Below are positions 60,150-64,000 of a stretch of 64,000 nucleotides of DNA, piece by piece (within the stretch, counting starts at the first letter, position 1; each line of letters opens with the position of its first letter). This stretch comes from Straminergon stramineum (lineage: Eukaryota; Streptophyta; Bryopsida; Hypnales; Calliergonaceae), in assembly GCA_963920665.1 (NCBI GenBank), contig OY987267.1, positions 17,918,001-17,982,000 on the forward strand. The letters are read 5' to 3'. A program made the position numbers and the translations under genes. The notes beneath the pieces were generated by a model, which did no database searches, was not told where the DNA came from, and was given only the letters and a program-made list of their open reading frames with translations.

Positions 60150-62101
60150 TTTACCTCGCGCGCTTCGTCGTTCTGTTTAATCCATTGCGAGAGAGCTCTC
60201 CATCGCTCTGAGGGACAAGCTTATCGAGGACATGATATTTCTAAGGGTTTAAGGGTTTTGAAGAGCATCATCAGTGGATCACGGCAAATGGACCGTTAAA
60301 TTTCATTACTCTTGATAAGGAATTCGAAAGACATTAGAGGAGATTTGGACTCTTGAGAAGGCCCCTTCACTTTGACAAGTAAAGCTATTAAAAGAGTCAT
60401 AGGGGAGCCTATTAAAGGTACCAAAAAATGTCACTACCTTGTGTGATGTACATCAGACGTGCCAACCTATACAACTTAGATTATGCTTTTTTTTAATAAA
60501 AGTATTCTAATTTTTTATTAAGTATGGTGAGGACATCAATGATGATATACCACATGGTAAGAAAAAGTGCATAGCCACATTGTACATACTTCATAGTACT
60601 TAGCACTCCAATCACTAAGTTTACAAATAAACAATGAATGATAGACCAATACCTCAATACAATGTACATTGTTAGGGTACCATCACTACCACGCACATTC
60701 AAAAGTTGTCCTATAGATTGTTGTACTAAGGTCTTCATCACATGATAGAACATAATTAGATCAAATATTATTAACCTTGGTAATTGTATAGAGAATAATA
60801 TAGCAATATAGTACAATCTCTTCCACAACCAATGGAAGAAGACCTTTGTAAAATCATGATTATTCTTTACACAAAGTACATGGACGGAAATAGGGGATTA
60901 GCATGTCTTCATTCTTCTCAAAGTACAAATTTAAATGTAAAATGGAGTCTCCTACATGCTCTCTAAGAGGCCTTCTCAAGAGTCCAAATTTTCTCTAATG
61001 GAGTATTGGAATATCATTGGATATAACTTACATCAAAAATTTCATAAGTGGCACGTAGAAATCTGGAGTTGGATTTCGGAAGATAACAATACACCCCATT
61101 AGATGCAAACTAAAGGATACAAAGTATAGACAACCAAGGTAAATCATGAATACGAAGAAAGGAAAATCATGCAAGAAACATGTTAAATTTGTAAAATGTA
61201 TAGAGACTATTACTAAACTTAATATCATTTGTTTTTTTTTATTCTATTTTACTACTTTATATAAGTGGAAATCATTTTATTTTTGCTTCTTCTAACAATC
61301 AATAACATGTCTTTCATAATTCATAATTTTTTTAGATATTTAATAAAAAATTGAAATAATCATTAATTTTTTAAGGAAAAGTAAAAGAATTCATGGAAAT
61401 ACAAATCGCATTCAATGAATCAAAGAAATTCAATGCATGTTTATATTACAATTGAGAATATAGAATATATACCAAATTTCTATTTCATTGATTTCTATAA
61501 TAGGTTGCCAATTGTTATTGGGGCTTTACCCTTTAAAGACTAGATGTTCAAATTTTGAACAACAAACAAATTTAAACACATTTCAAGCACTTAGAATTTT
61601 GATTTTTCAACTATTTATTTTTTGTATAGATTTTTGTGTTAGTTCTCTAATATCTATACAATATAGATTTTGGAGACTTTTAGAAAAAATTCTATAACAC
61701 AAAGAGTAACAATATGTTTCACCTCAAAAAATAATTTTTTTAGTTCACAAAATGAACCATCAAAATAATTTTAGTAAACAAGTAATATAAATATCTTAAA
61801 AATTAACCATAATTAGAGCTTGAAATTTTGAAACAAAAGGAAAAAAATCAAATGAAAGTTACAAATGTTTAATCTAAAATTCATTTTGGAAGAAATTTTG
61901 AAAGTCTCTAAATTTTTGCTTAAAATTTTATTGATAAATTGATAAATATTGATGATAGCAATAATCGATTCAACCATATGGATATGATCCATGGATTATG
62001 TTTTACATCTTTTGTTTGAAAATCTTCATGAAATTATTCTTACATGTTACATTTTATAATACACCTTTATAATTTTGGAAATTTAGACTATTCTCTAGTC
62101 C
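60150..62101. other. AT-rich gene-free region
   Basis: Beyond the uL18 promoter (to about 60,250) no gene, RNA gene or clear repeat boundary was recognised. Confidence 0.5.
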
Positions 62102-62105
62102 TTAA

Positions 62106-63000
62106 CCCCTAAAGTAAGTTCCATTGTGCCTTTTGGGGACAAAATGGATTTTAGGCAAGTTCCTATGAGCCCAATTTTTAGTTAAATTGTTTCAAAAGAT
62201 AGAAAAACTTGTTAGATTTCTGGTAATATAATTTTTATTTTAATTAATGCTCGAGAGCAAAAGAAATGCTATAGTAAGCCCAAAATTCAATAATAGAAAA
62301 TAAATTGAAACATAAAAATTTTAATTTAAAAAAAAAATATTAGTAATTTTGTCTGCATCGAAAGATTTGATTCATTCCATTTGGATTTGCAATGTGAAAG
62401 TTACATAGGAGGCAATCAAAGCATCTTTTTGATAAAATAATGTATAGGATTTATTTTTGAGCTCAATTTGCACATCTTTTAATTTAAAAAAAAGAAGTGT
62501 CAAAGGGTTAAATTTGATTGTTAGAACAATTTCACCATTGAAATTAGTGTGTTTTAATTCTATCTAAAAGCTATCAATGATTTAGATTTTCTTCAATCAT
62601 ATACCTTCTTCCACTTAACAATTTTTTAAAGAATGAAAATCAAGTTATATTTTCAACTTTTCTTATTTTTATACTTTCAATTCAAATTCTTCATAATAAA
62701 AATTATTATTTTTAAAAATCTCCAATGCAAAGTTTTTAAGTTAAGAAGATTCAAATTCTCATAAACTAGTTTGCCACAGTGCCAAAAATCATGATTTCTT
62801 CACTTAGAACAAATTTATCTTGCAATCTATGAGGTCAAAGTGTCTGAATTGTTTTCTATGCATTCTTATACTTGTCTATTGCAAGATCCTATGATTAGAT
62901 ATGAAAAAAAAACACCATTTCTAAATTTTTTATTCTTTGCATCAAAAATGATAGTTTTGAGTGTTTTTTGAGAGAATAAAAGGCCTTGGGACTTTAGGGG
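62106..63000. mobile_element. TTAA-flanked CCCCTAAA element, copy 5
   Basis: An 895-bp element between TTAA at 62102-62105 and 63001-63004. Both ends begin CCCCTAAAGT inwards, a perfect 10-bp inverted repeat. The interior is AT-rich and non-coding, and is colinear with the decayed copy at 49385-50521. Confidence 0.72.
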
Positions 63001-63004
63001 TTAA

Positions 63005-64000
63005 TGGATTAATAGTGCATGTATATAAAGTAATATCAAAGAGTATTTGTAGAATTCAATATATGCCACATTTAACTACTTTGGGACTTTTGAAAGTCTA
63101 GAATTAATAATGGTCATCAAGAGAGAAAAAAAATGGTCATCCGGAGATAATCCAAAAACATTGGGAGATCCATACAATCATTAGGAGATCTCCGGAAGTT
63201 ATTATCTGAAGATCTTTGGATGTTTCATCCATAATTCATTGAATAATCCAAAAGTAGTTAAATGTGACAATCATCCTTGGAAATAATCTTTTTTAGTTCA
63301 TTAGATACCCATTTCTAAATCAATATTCTTTGTATCCACGAACTTGTTTGTGCAAGTTGACATTTGATAATTTAGGCTCTTAGTAACAAAATTTCAATTA
63401 TTTAATATTATGAAATAAATTATTGATATGTGAAGAGACTAGGTTTATTCATTGGGCTTTCAAGGTTAATCAAATTGAGTGTGGGACTGAGAATGTGGGA
63501 CGAAGTAAGGTATCCTATGTATATATTATTAAGTAGGTTATTGGTTGATATTTCCAAAAATGAAACGATTTTAATTTCAATTAACATTGGTGAAAGACTA
63601 TTAAGTTTGTGTTATATATTGAACCTCAATAGTCTCAAATTTGTTAAATTGATGGATTTTCATGAAACTGGTGTAGTTTTAAACTTTTGACTAACACTTT
63701 AGGTCTCCACTAAGACAAACAAATGCTTGATGGACACTATAAATAGATATCTTAAGTTAGGTTGTTTGTTTTGTTTTGTTTGTTACTTTGAGATCTCTAG
63801 AACCATGAGTCTCCCACTTACGTTTTTGGTACCATCAAAAAACTCTTTAGAGGGGTGCACATGCTTCATTTTGTAGCATTCCAACTTAGGGCCAAAAAGA
63901 TGTTGAACTTCAAAGTCTTTACGAATGAAAAAATTATTTAAATTTTAAATTTATTATATTGTTTCAATGACACAAGGCATGCTAGTCTCTATGAAGATTG
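63005..64000. other. AT-rich gene-free region
   Basis: An 86-codon frame at 63430-63690 has no recognisable motif. Nothing else is supported. Confidence 0.45.

Noticed and set aside
1..64000. CRISPR arrays, operons, tRNA or rRNA genes
   Set aside because: No regularly spaced repeats, tRNA-like cloverleaf signals or rRNA-like blocks were noticed, and the window is eukaryotic nuclear DNA.

Overview
This is nuclear DNA of a land plant. Genes are interrupted by GT-AG introns, telo-box motifs (AAACCCTAA) lie near two genes, and a Ty1/copia element uses the plant initiator-Met tRNA primer site. Long AT-rich, gene-free stretches packed with short inverted-repeat transposons separate small, more GC-rich gene islands. 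A five-exon 3-ketoacyl-CoA synthase and a four-helix/tandem-kinase protein suggest a non-flowering plant (moss, lycophyte or fern). That is an inference, and I cannot name the organism.

Layout. 1-13,000 is AT-rich and gene-free, with two inverted-repeat elements. 13,239-14,790 holds an intronless organellar mTERF gene (+) preceded by three tiny upstream ORFs. 14,791-20,220 has gene-like composition but nothing recognisable. 20,221-22,983 (-) encodes a 920-aa protein with an MLKL/HeLo-like N-terminus, a degenerate kinase domain and an intact kinase domain; its leader region is partly duplicated in tandem. 26,782-30,880 (-) is a complete five-exon 3-ketoacyl-CoA synthase of 563 aa with its catalytic Cys-His-Asn triad. 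32,958-38,937 is a decayed Ty1/copia retrotransposon with LTRs, primer site, polypurine tract and a 5-bp target duplication; a 243-bp MITE has split its gag. 39,000-56,600 is a patchwork of DNA-transposon remnants: TTAA-flanked CCCCTAAA elements, a perfect CACTA-type MITE and two 3.4-kb elements with long inverted arms, one of which carries an unidentified spliced exon. 59,473-60,069 (-) is an organelle-targeted uL18 ribosomal-family gene with a telo-box upstream. The rest is AT-rich and gene-free.

The genes do not form a pathway: organelle gene expression (mTERF, uL18), very-long-chain fatty acid elongation (KCS) and signalling or immunity (tandem kinase). The strongest observations for follow-up are the HeLo-pseudokinase-kinase protein and the family of TTAA-flanked, CCCC-ended elements, which looks piggyBac-like. 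All assignments come from reading the sequence; no database search was run.
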